In this document: piece by piece, positions 1-11,320 of the stretch
Numbering within the stretch: the stretch's first letter is position 1
Layout of the letters: each line of letters starts with the position of its first letter
NCBI RefSeq assembly: GCF_040712315.1
Contig: NC_134019.1
Span: 40,267,873 to 40,331,872 of the forward strand
Reading direction: 5' to 3'
Source of the DNA: Castanea sativa
Lineage: Eukaryota; Streptophyta; Magnoliopsida; Fagales; Fagaceae
DNA: 64,000 nt
Program-made: the position numbers and the translations under genes
Notes under the pieces: model-generated
Databases searched by the model: none
What the model was told of the DNA's origin: nothing
Seen by the model: the letters and a program-made list of their open reading frames with translations, nothing else

Positions 1-99
1 TTTCCCTGTAAATGAATGCAAGTGTTGGATGACGAAGTTTCATCGGATTTAATGGTGGTGGCTGCTGTGCAGCCCCGCTAGAAACCATAAGTCTCATAG

Positions 100-450
100 C
101 ACTACACAACACGTGGATCTTAAGCCACGTTTTTTTAGCCGTGTTTGCAAAAATGCGGCCTAAGACCCTAGTTGAGTAGCGTTTCCCTGAAACGTACCCA
201 TAGCACCATATTTGTGGCTGCGTGTGTCAAACGCAGCCCAAGACCAGGTTTGTATTTGCGTTTGTTGGTTCTCTAGCTATGTTTTTCTAGAATGGGCTGA
301 GGTCACATTTATAGAACACGGCTATAGGTCTGTCCTAAAGCAGTGTTTATTAAACAGGTGGCCATAGTCACCCCTGAAGTTGCGTTTTTGTAGACGCGGC
401 CTAAAGTCCCTGAAGCTGTGTTTGAAAAAATGAGGCTACGACCCCTACTA
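100..450. repeat. Left subterminal repeat region of CACTA-1
   Basis: Short degenerate repeats of AAAATGCGGCCTAAG, AACGCAGCC and ACGTGGC alternate in both orientations. They match repeats at the opposite end of the element (5220-5600), which supports both being subterminal arrays of one transposon. Confidence 0.75.
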
Positions 451-739
451 TAAATTGGAAAGAAAAAAACCCCTAAGGCACTGATCTAAGCCTTTCAAAC
501 CTTTCTTTGTCTAAATTCAACCCTAGCCTCATCAATCGCACATCAGCCTCTATCTCTCAAGCCCGATCTCAACCCTCACCCTCCAAGCCTCCATCTCTCA
601 ACCGTCATCCTCCATCTCTGATCTCAACCCTCTAGCTTTGATAAGAGAGATTATATATGATTTTTATATATCCAGGTAGAGGGGTATATATGGAAATTTC
701 GGGGTTAGTGGTAGGAGATCACATACAGGTTCATTTCTG

Positions 740-960
740 AGGAGCGGTGCACTTCACGATCTAGTGGTGGTGGTGAGGGTTGCTAACAGTGCCGGACGTG
801 CCACCGCGTGGGGAGACGGAGATGGATTTGTTGGGAGAGATCGAGCAGTCGTGGTTGATGGAGAATCGCACCAAAGGAGACGACGGAGAGGAGACGCCGT
901 ATATATTGACGCGTGGCGGCAAGGCAGAGCGGTGGTGGTTATTGAAGAAGGTTGTTGATC
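740..960 (+). other. GC-rich open segment in CACTA-1, origin unknown
   Basis: A locally GC-rich stretch stays open in the frame 780-1010 (for example EIEQSWLMENRTKGDDGEE). Its base composition differs from the AT-rich surroundings and it abuts the L7a fragment. It may be another captured exon. I do not recognise the protein. Confidence 0.35.
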
Positions 961-1130
961 TGGATGAGATGTTGAGATCGATGGGGCTTTGCCACCGGAG
1001 AGAGATCTGACCCGATTCATCAAATGGCCTAAGACTGTTCAGCTTCAGAGGAAGAAGAGGATCCTTAAGTAGAGGCTCAAGGTCCCCCCAACTCTCAACC
1101 AGTTCACCAAAACCCTCGACAATAACCTTG
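960..1130 (+). pseudogene. Captured exon of cytosolic ribosomal protein L7a (eL8)
   Basis: From about 983 the + strand encodes [16 protein letters not shown], then QRKKRILK, an in-frame TAG at the next position (normally Gln), then RLKVPPTLNQFTKTLD and NNL. This closely follows the internal region of plant 60S ribosomal protein L7a as I know it. The segment ends at 1130 directly before GTATGT, a good splice donor at the expected exon boundary, so genomic DNA rather than cDNA was captured. The premature stop and isolation inside CACTA-1 make it a non-functional fragment. Family assignment rests on recall of the conserved sequence, not on a search. Confidence 0.8.
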
Positions 1131-1618
1131 GTATGTATACTATTTGATTCTTACATTTTTTTTTTACTACTCCAATTATTTGAGATTTAAGGAATCATAT
1201 TGTTGTAACGTGATCGAGGTTTTATGTTTGGTTTGGCCACTTTGAATTAATTCATGTGATTTATGAGTTATTATATCATTGATTGGAGTTCTTCAATGTC
1301 TCTGTTTAAAATGGGCTTATTTTCAAGTGCTTCATAAGTACCATAGATTTGTTTAAATAATTTGGGTCATATATATATATATATATATCCGTTCATATAT
1401 TGTATGAGTCTTTTGGGGTTTGATTTAATGGTTCACTGAGTCTGAGTTCTGAGGTCTTGCAAAAGGTGTATGTTTTATCATGGAGAGAAGCTCATTTATT
1501 TTGTTTTTTTGTTTTCTAACTGCATATGGTCATCCATGAAGAGTTATAGTAGTCAACAGAAGTGGCTTCCAATCATTTAATGACTATTTAACTATCCTTT
1601 GTTGTGGTTGACTAGTTT

Positions 1619-1731
1619 AGAGCAGCACTCCATGCACTTGTGGTTTTTATGGAGGGGCCTCCACATGCTCTACCCATGCAAGTAATCAAGGAGGTGATTA
1701 ACCCTACCGTAGTTGAATATGTAGAAAAGGT
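1619..1731 (+). other. Exon-like segment in CACTA-1, unidentified
   Basis: The segment reads AALHALVVFMEGPPHAL then PMQVIKEVINPTVVEYVEK without a stop, preceded by an AG and followed by GTAGGT, a plausible donor. It looks like a captured internal exon of a host gene. I could not name the gene. Confidence 0.4.
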
Positions 1732-2455
1732 AGGTATGCTATTTTATTTTATTTATATATATATTTAAATCACATGATTTTTTACATATTTTCTTTTGTC
1801 TCCTTCATCTAGATAATCCTCTCTATTTACTTCAATACGTTAGCTTCATTAATGTGCTTGATAATAGTAGGTGACTGCTTTCAAATGCCTGCATTTGATG
1901 GTAGGAAATTGAAATCATGGTTTCAAATGCTCTCTTATTTTTCCCAACAAATAAATGATTTGTTGTCCAAATCAGATTTTGGCAGTGCTGGTGGTGGCAG
2001 GAGTGGATAGATAGCTTATTGGGTGGTTGGAAGTCAATGGGTAGCTTGTGATGCATGGCAGAACAGTGTTGATAGTCTTGTTGCGTTGAGAACCAAAATA
2101 TGGGATAGTCTTGTTGCATTTTGTGATTTTGTATGATTTTCTTTGGTTGTTTGTAATGGTTGTGGCTTGCTCTTTTAATGGGTGGCTCTGTTTTGGGTTT
2201 AAAAGGAATGTACGCCAGGTGCTTGAGAAAATTCTCAATGAATTTCAAATAGGGGCTGCTATCAACCTCATGGAGCCAGCTAACCAACTGAAGGGAGCTG
2301 ATTGTTGTGCTACCTGATTTTTGTTTTTAAGTTTCTCATTAATATTAGAAGTCTCTTGGTGAAATTTAATTGAAGCAATGAAGTAAATATGCCATGTATC
2401 ATTTATTTATTTTTTTGTTATTTTTTTAGTGAGATTTATTTTTACTTTATTTTAT

Positions 2456-2497
<42 letters not shown>

Positions 2498-3369
2498 TTT
2501 TCTTTGGCTGAGTCAATGTTGGCATTAAACTTCAATGGCAGTCAGGTAATAAGAATTTACGCTTTTTTTTTTTGGGGTAGGAGTTTACTCTTCTTTTTTT
2601 AGGGGATTATGCTGCTTGGTTTCCCAATTTAAATCAAACACAAACTCTTTGATAACAAACCACTATTATCTTTATGCTTCTTCTTTTTGTAGATGTAGGA
2701 ATTTATGCTTTTATTTTATTTTATTTTTTATTTTTTATGATTTAAGGAGAGAATTAGAGAGGTTTCCTAGAGAGAAATCGTATTGGTAGAGATATATTTA
2801 CTTATTGTCCATTTTGCTGTTTGAGAATTTGGATTGAAATTCACTTAATTGGATTTCGTATTGTTAAACTTTGTTGCTGATTGTTTGCCTTTGGCCTTTT
2901 GTTTTATAGGATTAGTTTTGCCATGTACGAAGAGCTTGACGGCCCAAAGACATGGAGCACACAAGAGAGGTGTATAGGTAAGTTTGTGATTCTTCAAAAC
3001 TTCTTTTTGTGTTTGGTAAAGTTGATGTACTGCGTTAAGAGTTAGGAGTCTAGCTTAACCCCCCATTATCATCTAACAGTTAGGAGTCTCGCTTTGTTAC
3101 TCATTTCACTATTCTGAATGAATTCAGTTGAATATTTAACCTGTAAGTCTTACTTATAGTAACCATATAGTGTTTCACTATTTTGCATGTTGGTATTGTC
3201 TTGTGGACGTTGTTTTTTACTCTAATTCTTGTTATATATTTATTTTGACTTTGCCGTTGTCTTGTGCTTCTGGTTGCACCATTAGAGAGGCACCATTGGC
3301 TCTTCTGGTTGCAATGGCAAGTGACAAGATATGGCTCTACATTAGAATTTTCTATTAACTGCATTGGTG

Positions 3370-3575
3370 ACTCAATTCGGTCCATTGGGTTCATTTTGTC
3401 TATTCAGACCAATTCAGCCACTTTGGTCCAATTTAGAATATTTGGTCCATTTTGGCCTATTCAGTCCACTTTGGTCTATTAGGCACTTTTGGTCCATTTT
3501 GGTCTATTAGTTTCACTTCGGTCCATCCAGTCTAGCTTGGTCTATTTGGTCATTTTCAGTCCATTTCAATTCATT
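3370..3575 (+). repeat. Degenerate minisatellite based on TTTGGTCCATT
   Basis: About 200 bases are built from imperfect 20-27-base repeats containing TTTGGTCCATTTTGGTCTAT and variants (TTCGGTCCAT, TTCAGTCCA). It lies within CACTA-1. Two short open frames across it are products of the repeat and are not called as genes. Confidence 0.7.
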
Positions 3576-4493
3576 TTATATGAAAAGATTCTACCTTATC
3601 TGATACCTATGAAAAGTTTCTACCTTATATGATATGCAGTGGACTGTTTTTTTGACAATAGCTTTTGTTTGTTTGTGATCCATTTCATTATGGTTTTAAA
3701 CAAAAGATTATGGCATTTTCTACGAATTGGTGGTAGAGATAGGAGAACTTGAGAAGCAAAAAGGTTAACTTGAAGCTGCATTGAAAAAGGTTTTTTTTTT
3801 TTTTTCCTTTCCTCCTCCTTCCGTACTAGTAGCTATCATAAACTTTATATTCCACAAATATATTCTCTTATCAAAATTGGGCACATAAAATAGTGCTACA
3901 AATCAAGCCTTTATAGAAGCCAACTATGTAGTCATAATTAGAGTAGATTTCAAAAGTCCGGAGTTCAAAAGTAGCGGTGGAGCCATGAATTTTTCTAGGA
4001 GAGACTAAGCTAGTTATACCTACATTGTGTTGATGGGTTATTCCTACATTAGTTGGGCCTACTTCAGCTCAAGATGCAAAATATCCAAGCTAATTTGGCA
4101 TAATTCATGATCCAAAATAAAACACTTCATTTCATAAACTAGCTCAAAGTCAATAAAGATGTGTCTATATTACGTTCTTTGTGCCATACTGCCTCAGGAA
4201 TGATGGGATCATGGATTTTTATTGGGGACTACTTATGACTATAGGTGCTGCATTTGTGTTGAATACATTTTTTTCTTTCTTTTGGCATTTATGTGAAAAC
4301 AAGCCTTAAAAAGGTTCCTGCCTTAGACTTAATGCTCCTAACTTCATCTTAAAGCAATCACAAAAGAATGCATGCTTCTTACCTTTTGGTTTTAACCCAC
4401 GGCATTTTATTGATGTAATTTCTCTTTTCATCATTGGGTATATAATTGCTACAACTACTACGTCTTTACTGCAGTGGGAATTCCCTACTATTT

Positions 4494-4553
<60 letters not shown>
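4494..4553. repeat. (AT)n microsatellite
   Basis: About 30 uninterrupted TA dinucleotides. The isoleucine/tyrosine repeat frame that crosses it on the minus strand is an artefact. Confidence 0.95.
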
Positions 4554-4556
<3 letters not shown>

Positions 4557-4845
4557 TTTCCCTTTGTCGTTCTCTGTGTAAAATTGATTAATAGAATCAT
4601 ATTTTGATTTTCCCTTTGTATTTTGATGTGTAAAACTGATGAGATAGATATTCTTTTGAATGAATACCATATGCATCTTTAAAGAGGTAACGTGATAGGT
4701 TATATGACGGTTTTTAGAAAAGAAATGAGTTTTTCTAAAGTTTATGATGGTGATTTAATAATATGTATGACAAAGCTGTGATTTAAGGTGAGTTAGCTAA
4801 TATGGTTGCACATGCCGATAATATTTGTATTGTTGGTTGTGTTGA

Positions 4846-4987
4846 AGGTACTTAAGCAGCTTAATTTGCCTCCTAATACTCCAATTTTGCTTGAAAAAGG
4901 AGATATTGATAGGGTAAGCCGACCTTGGGAGATCCTACCTATTGGTCACAAAATTGGGACACTAGAGCCATTGTTTAAGGAATTGGT
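4846..4987 (+). other. Exon-like segment in CACTA-1, unidentified
   Basis: An open stretch encodes VLKQLNLPPNTPILLEKGD, then IDRVSRPWEILPIGHK and TLEPLFKEL, ending just before GTATAA. Composition and the flanking splice-like signals suggest a captured host exon. I do not recognise the family. Confidence 0.4.
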
Positions 4988-5214
4988 ATAACTCTCCTAC
5001 TTCTATGATTTGTTTTGTGAATTGTGATGGAGATTTTTTTGATTTGGAATTAAGGGTTTTTCTTTTTGTTTCATTATTAAAATATGCTCAAGGCTTAAAA
5101 CAAGATGTTGGAAGATAATTTCCTTTAAAGGAAAGTTAGCTAGTGTTATTTCAGTTGTACATATTCATTGTTTCCCTTGGATCATTTTGGGGCTATAGAA
5201 AAATTGAAAAAAGT

Positions 5215-5612
5215 ATTCAGGGGTTATATCTGCGTTTAAAACGTGGCTATAGTTGTGGGCTAAAGTCGCGTTTTAAAAAGGCGACCATAGTGATGGGCTG
5301 AAGCCGCATTTTTAAAACGTGGCTTTAGCTCACAACTATGGCCGCGTTTTGAACGCGGCTAGAGTATGTCCTATAGCCACATTTATTGAAACGTGGCCAT
5401 TGGTCCTGGCCTATAGCCACGGTTATTAAAATGCGGCCATTGTCTTGGCTTATAGCCGCGTTTGAAAAAATGTGGCCATAGATCCCCTCAAGCCTATAGT
5501 TACGTATTTTAGGCCAGGGGTAAAAATGTGGCCTAAAAAAACGTGGCTATAGACCAAATTGTCCTATAGCCACGTTTTAAAAACGCGGCCTAAGAACCTT
5601 TTTTTTGTAGTG
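5215..5612. repeat. Right subterminal repeat region of CACTA-1
   Basis: At least ten alternating copies of AACGTGGCTATAG-like and AAAACGCGGCC-like motifs occur in both orientations up to the terminal GTAGTG at 5612. They mirror the left end of the element. Confidence 0.8.
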
Positions 5613-5759
5613 TAGTATGGAATTGTCATGGGCTTGGGAACCTAGTGACAGAGAAGAAGCTTGGTGATTTAACCCAGGCTAAAGATCCCTCCATCGTGTT
5701 CATTGTCGAGACATGGACAGATGAAGTAAGGCTAAAAAAATAAAACGAAGATTACATTT

Positions 5760-6780
5760 TGATAGGCCAAAAAAGTATTAACCCATTGTGATGAATTAAT
5801 TAATTAATTAGCCAAGTTCAATTAATTAACCAATTTAACATGCAAAGCATGGTAGCACAAACAAATCATCAATTAAACTAAGTATGCAGCGGAAATTAAA
5901 TGACACGGTGATTTGTTTACGAATGGGAAAAACCTACACGGCAAAAACCCCATCGGGTGAATTTAAGGTCACCACTCCCGAAATTCTCACTATTATCACA
6001 ACAAGCAGTTACAAGTAAAGGAATCTTAGTACCTTACCAACCTACAGTTGAACCCTTACCCCAATACCCAATTGGACTTGTTCTGTAGTGACGATTTTTC
6101 CTTTCAATGCACAGCTCCCACTACGTGACTAACCAATTGTGCGGATCCTAGTACGCGACTTCAATCACCAACTAGAGAAGATTGTTGGCTGCAAAGTTCT
6201 TCAATTCATCCACACGATGAAGATCAAGAAGATGCTTGGTTACAAAACCCTATGGTGCAAAGACACAATAACTTCTTCACAAGAGAGATGAACTAGGCAA
6301 GAACTTCATCTCAAGTCACAATTTGCATGAATAAGGATTTCTCAATGCTTGTGCAACTTGAGAACACTTTGACGGCCCTTAAAATAATCCTTTTTTATGT
6401 CTAGGGTTAGAAGAAAAGAAGGTCCAAAGACAAATCCACGAATTGGAATAAAAACAAAACTCAGAATTTGTTTTTCTTAAACCTCGACAGATAGAGGTAT
6501 CGAGATGCTGTCGAGCCACGGGGCTGGAACAGCTCTTTAAACCTCGACACATGCTAGCTGTCGAGCTAGCTATCGAGCTTTAATGAATGTGCACTTTTCA
6601 GCTTATTTCTTGGACAAACTTGATGACTTCAACACTTGATCTTGAAACACAGTTTCTTGAAGCATTAAAATCATCCTAAATCTACCCAATTACAAGTAAA
6701 GTGCGTTTTGTCAAAGGATTAGCCAATTACATAAAAGAATGAAATATGTTTTAAACAAATGAAACACATATGTCCTAACA
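5760..6780 (-). mobile_element. Solo LTR in the LINE, 5-bp TSD CATTT
   Basis: The 1,021-base element reads TGATAGG...CCTAACA on the + strand, which on the minus strand is TGTTAGG...CCTATCA, the TG...CA ends of an LTR with a short terminal inverted repeat. It is flanked by CATTT at 5755-5759 and 6781-6785. Removing it rejoins the LINE endonuclease sequence. No internal retrotransposon domains are present, so this is a solo LTR left by recombination between two LTRs. Copia or Gypsy origin cannot be told from the LTR alone. Confidence 0.8.
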
Positions 6781-7109
6781 CATTTTGATCATATGTTCTT
6801 TGTACCCCTGATTCATCGAGGAGGTGGAATGGTGTTATTTGGAAGGAAACAATGAATCTAAAAGTAGAATCATCCTTAAAAAATCATATCAATTGTATTA
6901 TTGGGAAAGGCAGCGAAGGTGCTTGGAGGTTTACAGGCTTCCATGGTGATTTTAATGAGATTTCGAGAGAAGCGGAGAAGAAAGGTGGCAGTAATTGGGG
7001 TCATGCTTAGATGTAGCTATTTAGGGATGTAGTTGATGAATGTGGATTCATAGACATGAATGAGCGAGTGGTTGTGTCTATGGCTGAAACGTTCTCATTG
7101 CCTTTTTAG

Positions 7110-7448
7110 GTGATAGTAGTGGAGGTCATAGTTGCAACTAAAACTCTCCGTTTTGGAAATGATCTTGGTTTGCCCTCTATCGTGCTAGAAGGAGATTCCA
7201 AGATTACCATAGATGCTCTAGCAGGTGAGAACTCGTCTTTGACAGAATATGGACACTTGGTTGATGAAGCAAAGGAGCTTGCTAAGGATTTTACGTATAT
7301 TAAATTCAGTCATGTATTGAGACAAAAGAATAGTGCAGCCCATAACATTGCTAGACATGCAAGACATGTTAGCGAGTATTCGGTGTGGATGGAGGATGTT
7401 CCTTTGTATCTTTTTTCTGTAATTCAAGCTGATTCAGTTTATGTTTGA
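7110..7448 (+). pseudogene. LINE RNase H-like domain, 3' end of the first LINE
   Basis: The 112-codon frame encodes a plant retroelement RNase H C-terminal half: IVLEGDSKITIDAL carries the conserved acidic position, and VLRQKNSAAHNIARHA carries the characteristic N/AH..A motif. It fuses directly to endonuclease-derived sequence because the reverse transcriptase between them is deleted. The poly-A tail follows within 40 bases of the stop. Confidence 0.75.
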
Positions 7449-7485
7449 ATAAAATTACAATGCTATTTCTATAAAAAAAAAAAAA

Positions 7486-8759
7486 TTGCAAGCCATTTAA
7501 TACATTTAGTGCAACAAGATAAATTAATTAGTCCTCAAACCAATAAAAATCACAAGCGGCATATTTCCTAATAAGATTCCCCTGATGATTGAATTTGCGC
7601 AGTAGGAGAATGGTCACCTGCATTATCACAATCCTAAATATAATAAAGACAATGTTATAAGTTCATTTAACAACAATATTACTAAATAATACGATAAGAC
7701 TAATCCATTTCCAATTGAATACATTAAATACACTTTCAAAACATTAAATATTTTGGACAATTCTGCTTCAAAATTGGTTGTAGCTTAAGAATATAGTCTT
7801 ACTCAATATCTTTTTATTGGACATGAATTTCGACAAACCCACCATTAGATTATATCTTCTTCTTATATTTTTCATGCTTACAAAATTTCTAGAAAATTAA
7901 AGATCAATAGCTATGTCATCAATAAATTTTTTAAATTGCAAGTTTTTGTAGTTTAAAATTATACATAAAATATAATCTTATAGATCATGTAGTAAATAAC
8001 AATTAATTAACACAAAATTTGACATGTGTATTAAGAGAGTAAAAAATATGCAGAAATGTTTATTTTATTGAGTAAGGTTGTAGCATTAAGCTACAATCAA
8101 TTTTGTAGCTAAATTTGTCTAAAATATTTTACTTATGTCCTCTAAGTCAATGCATTGCTATCTACCGACAACCAATTAGTCAACACCATAGTAAAGTACA
8201 TATTCTAATAACAAAATTAGTCAACACTATAGTAAAGTAAACATTCTATTAATAACATCACATGAAGGATGAGTCTAATATCAAATTTAAGAATAAATTT
8301 AGAGTTGCAGAAGAAAATAAATATACCTCCAATTATAGTAGTTTAAGTGTTTTACAAAAAAAGAATCCGCACTATAAGATAGTTAGCTAGCACATATTAA
8401 CAACTAGGAATGCAACTCATAAATATAACAGTTATCATAACCAAAAATGAAGTAATATAACCTCATAACTTATGAAAGTAATTTACCAAACACTTGGCAT
8501 ACAAGAAGCATAATTTTTTAATTATTTGATATACTTTTGATTTTTTAGTTATTAAAATGTATATATTTGTATATACTTAAATAAATTGTTCTAAATTTTA
8601 TTGATAATTTTTCATTTTGAAAAATTCTCATTATGTAATATCTTATAATTAAATGTAAATAGTATTTTTATTATTTATAACAGTTAAATTATTAAGATTA
8701 AAGAAAAAAAAATTGTTTAATTGAATCGTAAGTTGACATATAAAAAATTAGATATTTAG
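7486..8759. other. AT-rich intergenic DNA with a diverged copy of the 345-bp repeat
   Basis: No coding sequence is recognisable. Roughly 7815-8060 (CATGCTTACAAAATTTC, then AGCTATGTCATCAAT and AGTTTTTGTAGTTTAAA) is a diverged relative of one unit of the 345-bp tandem array at 53960-56340. Confidence 0.6.
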
Positions 8760-9298
8760 GGCATATTTAGCTTGGATTATATTAATTAATTTAATCACTA
8801 AATATGATTCAATTACTTTTTGTAAAAAATTAATGTTTAATTGAATCAACATAAAGTTGATTAATTTTAAGCCAGTGGGATGGTATCTCCCTATGCCTTA
8901 AGTGCGTGGGGAGTGTTGTGGCCTCGGTTTGAGCAGAGGGAAAAATTATTTAATTGAATTGTAAATTGATAAATAACAAAATAGATATTAATTTTATTTC
9001 CTAACAATAACTATAAGGGCATACTTAGCTTGGATTATTTTAGTTAATTTAATTACTTGATATTATTCAATTGCTTTTTGTAATTAATTAATGTTTAATT
9101 AAATTAAATAAAGTTGACTAGTTTTAAGCCAGCGGGATGGTATCTCCCCATGCCTCAAGTGCATGGGGAGTGTTCTGGCCTTGGTTTGAGCGAAGGAAAA
9201 AATTGTTTAATTGAATTTTCAATTAATATATAAAAAATTAGATATTTTATTTTCTAACAATAAATATAAGGGCATATTTAGCTTGGATTATTTTAACT
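8760..9298 (+). repeat. Satellite block, two units of about 255 bp
   Basis: Each unit joins an AT-rich part (GGGCATATTTAGCTTGGATT onward) to a GC-richer core beginning GCCAGTGGGATGGTATCTCC. Cores start near 8871 and 9128, a spacing of 257. The third unit is cut off after about 30 bases at 9298. Confidence 0.8.
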
Positions 9299-10660
9299 AG
9301 AGGTTGGAGCAGAGCGGACGACAACAACCAAAGCAGATTGTTGAGTCGCTGAAGGGTGGAGAAGGGATTTTTTTCATTTTATCCAGGTTTTTTTTCCAAG
9401 TAAATAACTAATAAATTTATGGTTTGGGGATTTGTTATAGTATTTTTGGTGTTTGGATTTGAGGGGCTGTCTTGTTTTACCAAAAATGGAGGATCTACTG
9501 AGCAAAGGAATGGGCTAGATTTTTTTTTCTTTGTATCATTTTTTCCTCAAATTCTAGGGGGGCCAGAAATTGAATTTACTTACAATTTATTTATAATCTA
9601 TCATTTCATTAAGGTTAGGGGGGGCAGCCCCAACGTGGTCTTTACTTACAATTTTTTTTTTAATAGAAATAAATATACAAAAAGGGGAGGGAATGTAATT
9701 TTAACACAAAAACACGCTATAAATTTTTGAGTGTGTACATATTTAGTCCACCAACTGATAATATGCTTGAGCACAACTAAAGAAATATCAAAGTCTATTT
9801 GAGATTTAATGCCTCAATGACTAATGTATAAAAAATTTTCAGTCACCAAATTATTTTGGTTTCCAGTATTAACGCTAATTCACTTTAAGGCTATATTGTT
9901 TGGAAATTGGTTTATAAATAATGAGGCTCACATTGCTACGACAAAACTTGAAAAGTGTTAGCTTCCAACAACCCCCAGTTCATTTTCAAGGTCATGTTCA
10001 AAGTTTTTGGACTTTCAACAAGGCATATTGGATCTAGCCAAAAAAAGGCACCATTAAGTTAGGGTAATTTATTTTAAGAATTGACAAGTATTGACACAAT
10101 GCATGCTAGTAGATTTTTTTTTTCTTCATCCCTGTTTTTAATATCAGGTTGAAAAAAGAATTGGAAAAGACCCGACTTTTTTTTCAATTAGGGTTGGATC
10201 AATGGCCGAACCACTGATTTCACATATAATTTATATAAATTAGCTTGTAACCTCATATATATATATATGCATGGAAACAGTTAAAAATATATAATAAGAT
10301 GTATACTATAATTCCTATATATAATTTAAATACTATTAATAGTCATTTTTATATTTTGTTAACTCTTTAAAAAAATTTGTAAGGATATTATTAGGTATAA
10401 AATGTAAATTGTCCATATTTAAAAAAAAAAGATTATTGTGAAACACTTTTTATAAGATTCATTTAAACTAGACTCTTTGGTTTTTGTACTTAATAACTCA
10501 CTTGGATGAATATATATGATGTGGTCCCACATTTAATTCTAAAATTAAGAAATAAAACTTTTTAAAAATAAATAATTTAGGACACATGACGTAAAATTGA
10601 AACTTTAATTTAGAATTGTAATTTGAATTTTTCTTAGCTTCACTTATTGTTAAATATATA
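9299..10660. other. 1.36-kb interruption of the 255-bp satellite, no gene
   Basis: The satellite unit stops after TTTTAACTA and resumes with ACTAATTTAATCAC near 10662, so about 1.36 kb has been inserted, possibly with a short ACTA duplication. The insert is AT-rich and contains GGGG-rich scraps near 9556 and 9617. Its terminal bases do not match a transposon class I recognise. The 103-codon frame at 9419-9730 has no recognisable domain and low-complexity composition. Confidence 0.5.
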
Positions 10661-11320
10661 GACTAATTTAATCACTAAATATGATTCAATTGCTTTTTGT
10701 AATAAATTAATGTTTAATTAAATTAAAATAAATTTGATTAGTTTTAAACCAATGGGATGGTATCTCCCCGTGCCTTAAGTGCATGCGGAGTGTTGTGGCC
10801 TTGTTTTGAGTGGAGAGAAAATTTGTTTAATTGAATCATAAATTGATATATAATAAATTAAATATTTTATTTCTTGACATTAATTATAAGGGCATATTTA
10901 GTCTGTATTATTTTAATTAATTTAATCACTAGCTACAATTCAATTGCTTTTTGTAATAACTTAATGTTTAATTAAATTAAAATAAAGTTTATTAGTTTTA
11001 AGCCAGTGGGATGGTATCTCCCCATGCCTTAAGCGTATGGGAAATGTTGTGGCCTCAATTTGAATGGCCAGTTTTTTTTAATTAAATTGTAAGTTGACAT
11101 ATAAAAAAAATTAGATATTTTGTTTTCTAACTATAACTATAAGAGCATATTTAGCTTGGACTATTTTAATTAATTTAATCACTAAATATGATTCAATCGC
11201 TTTTTGTAATAAATTAACGTTGAATTAAATTAATTAAATTAAAATGAAGTTGATTAGTTTTAAGCCAGTGGGATGGTATCTCCCCATGTGGCCTCAGTTT
11301 GATGAGTGGAGAGAAGGGGT
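10661..11320 (+). repeat. Satellite block, three further units of about 255 bp
   Basis: Conserved cores (GCCAGTGGGATGGTATCTCC and variants) begin near 10748, 11002 and 11264, spacings of 254 and 262. These units continue the array at 8760-9298 in the same orientation and phase. The last is truncated inside its core. Confidence 0.8.

Larger units (their letters stand above)
100..5612. mobile_element. Non-autonomous CACTA (En/Spm-like) DNA transposon, CACTA-1
   Basis: The element starts CACTACACAAC at 100 and ends with its inverse, TTTTTTGTAGTG, at 5612. It is flanked by a 3-bp target duplication TAG (97-99 and 5613-5615), and removing element plus one TAG restores the LINE reading frame. Both ends carry dense subterminal repeats of the type AAAACGCGGCC / ACGTGGCTATAG in both orientations (about 110-450 and 5220-5600), the usual transposase-binding architecture of CACTA elements. 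No transposase reading frame was recognised, so it is non-autonomous. The interior holds captured host gene pieces, AT-rich filler, a minisatellite and an (AT)n run. Confidence 0.85.
1..7485 (+). mobile_element. Decayed L1-type LINE, interrupted by a CACTA element and a solo LTR
   Basis: After mentally removing the two insertions (100-5612 and 5760-6780 with their duplicated target bases), the + strand reads as a plant L1-type ORF2. The apurinic endonuclease start (WNCHGLGN) lies just after 5613, followed by VFIVETWTDE near 5700 and HMFFVP near 6787. The 3' end is an RNase H domain (7110-7448) followed by AATAAA-like sequence and a poly-A run near 7470-7485, as expected of a LINE 3' end. The reverse transcriptase is missing: the reading jumps from the endonuclease (FRDVVDECGFIDM near 7020) straight to RNase H near 7109. 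A base is also lost near 6840 and stop codons occur. The element is internally deleted and dead. Its 5' end lies outside the window. Confidence 0.8.

Noticed and set aside
1832..2317. Overlapping frames on both strands, up to 151 codons
   Set aside because: Inside CACTA-1 filler, low-complexity residues, no domain. Only the segment RQVLEKILNEFQIGAAINL near 2215 looked exon-like, too short to call.
4488..4676. Short minus-strand frame rich in Ile/Tyr
   Set aside because: It is translated (AT)n microsatellite.
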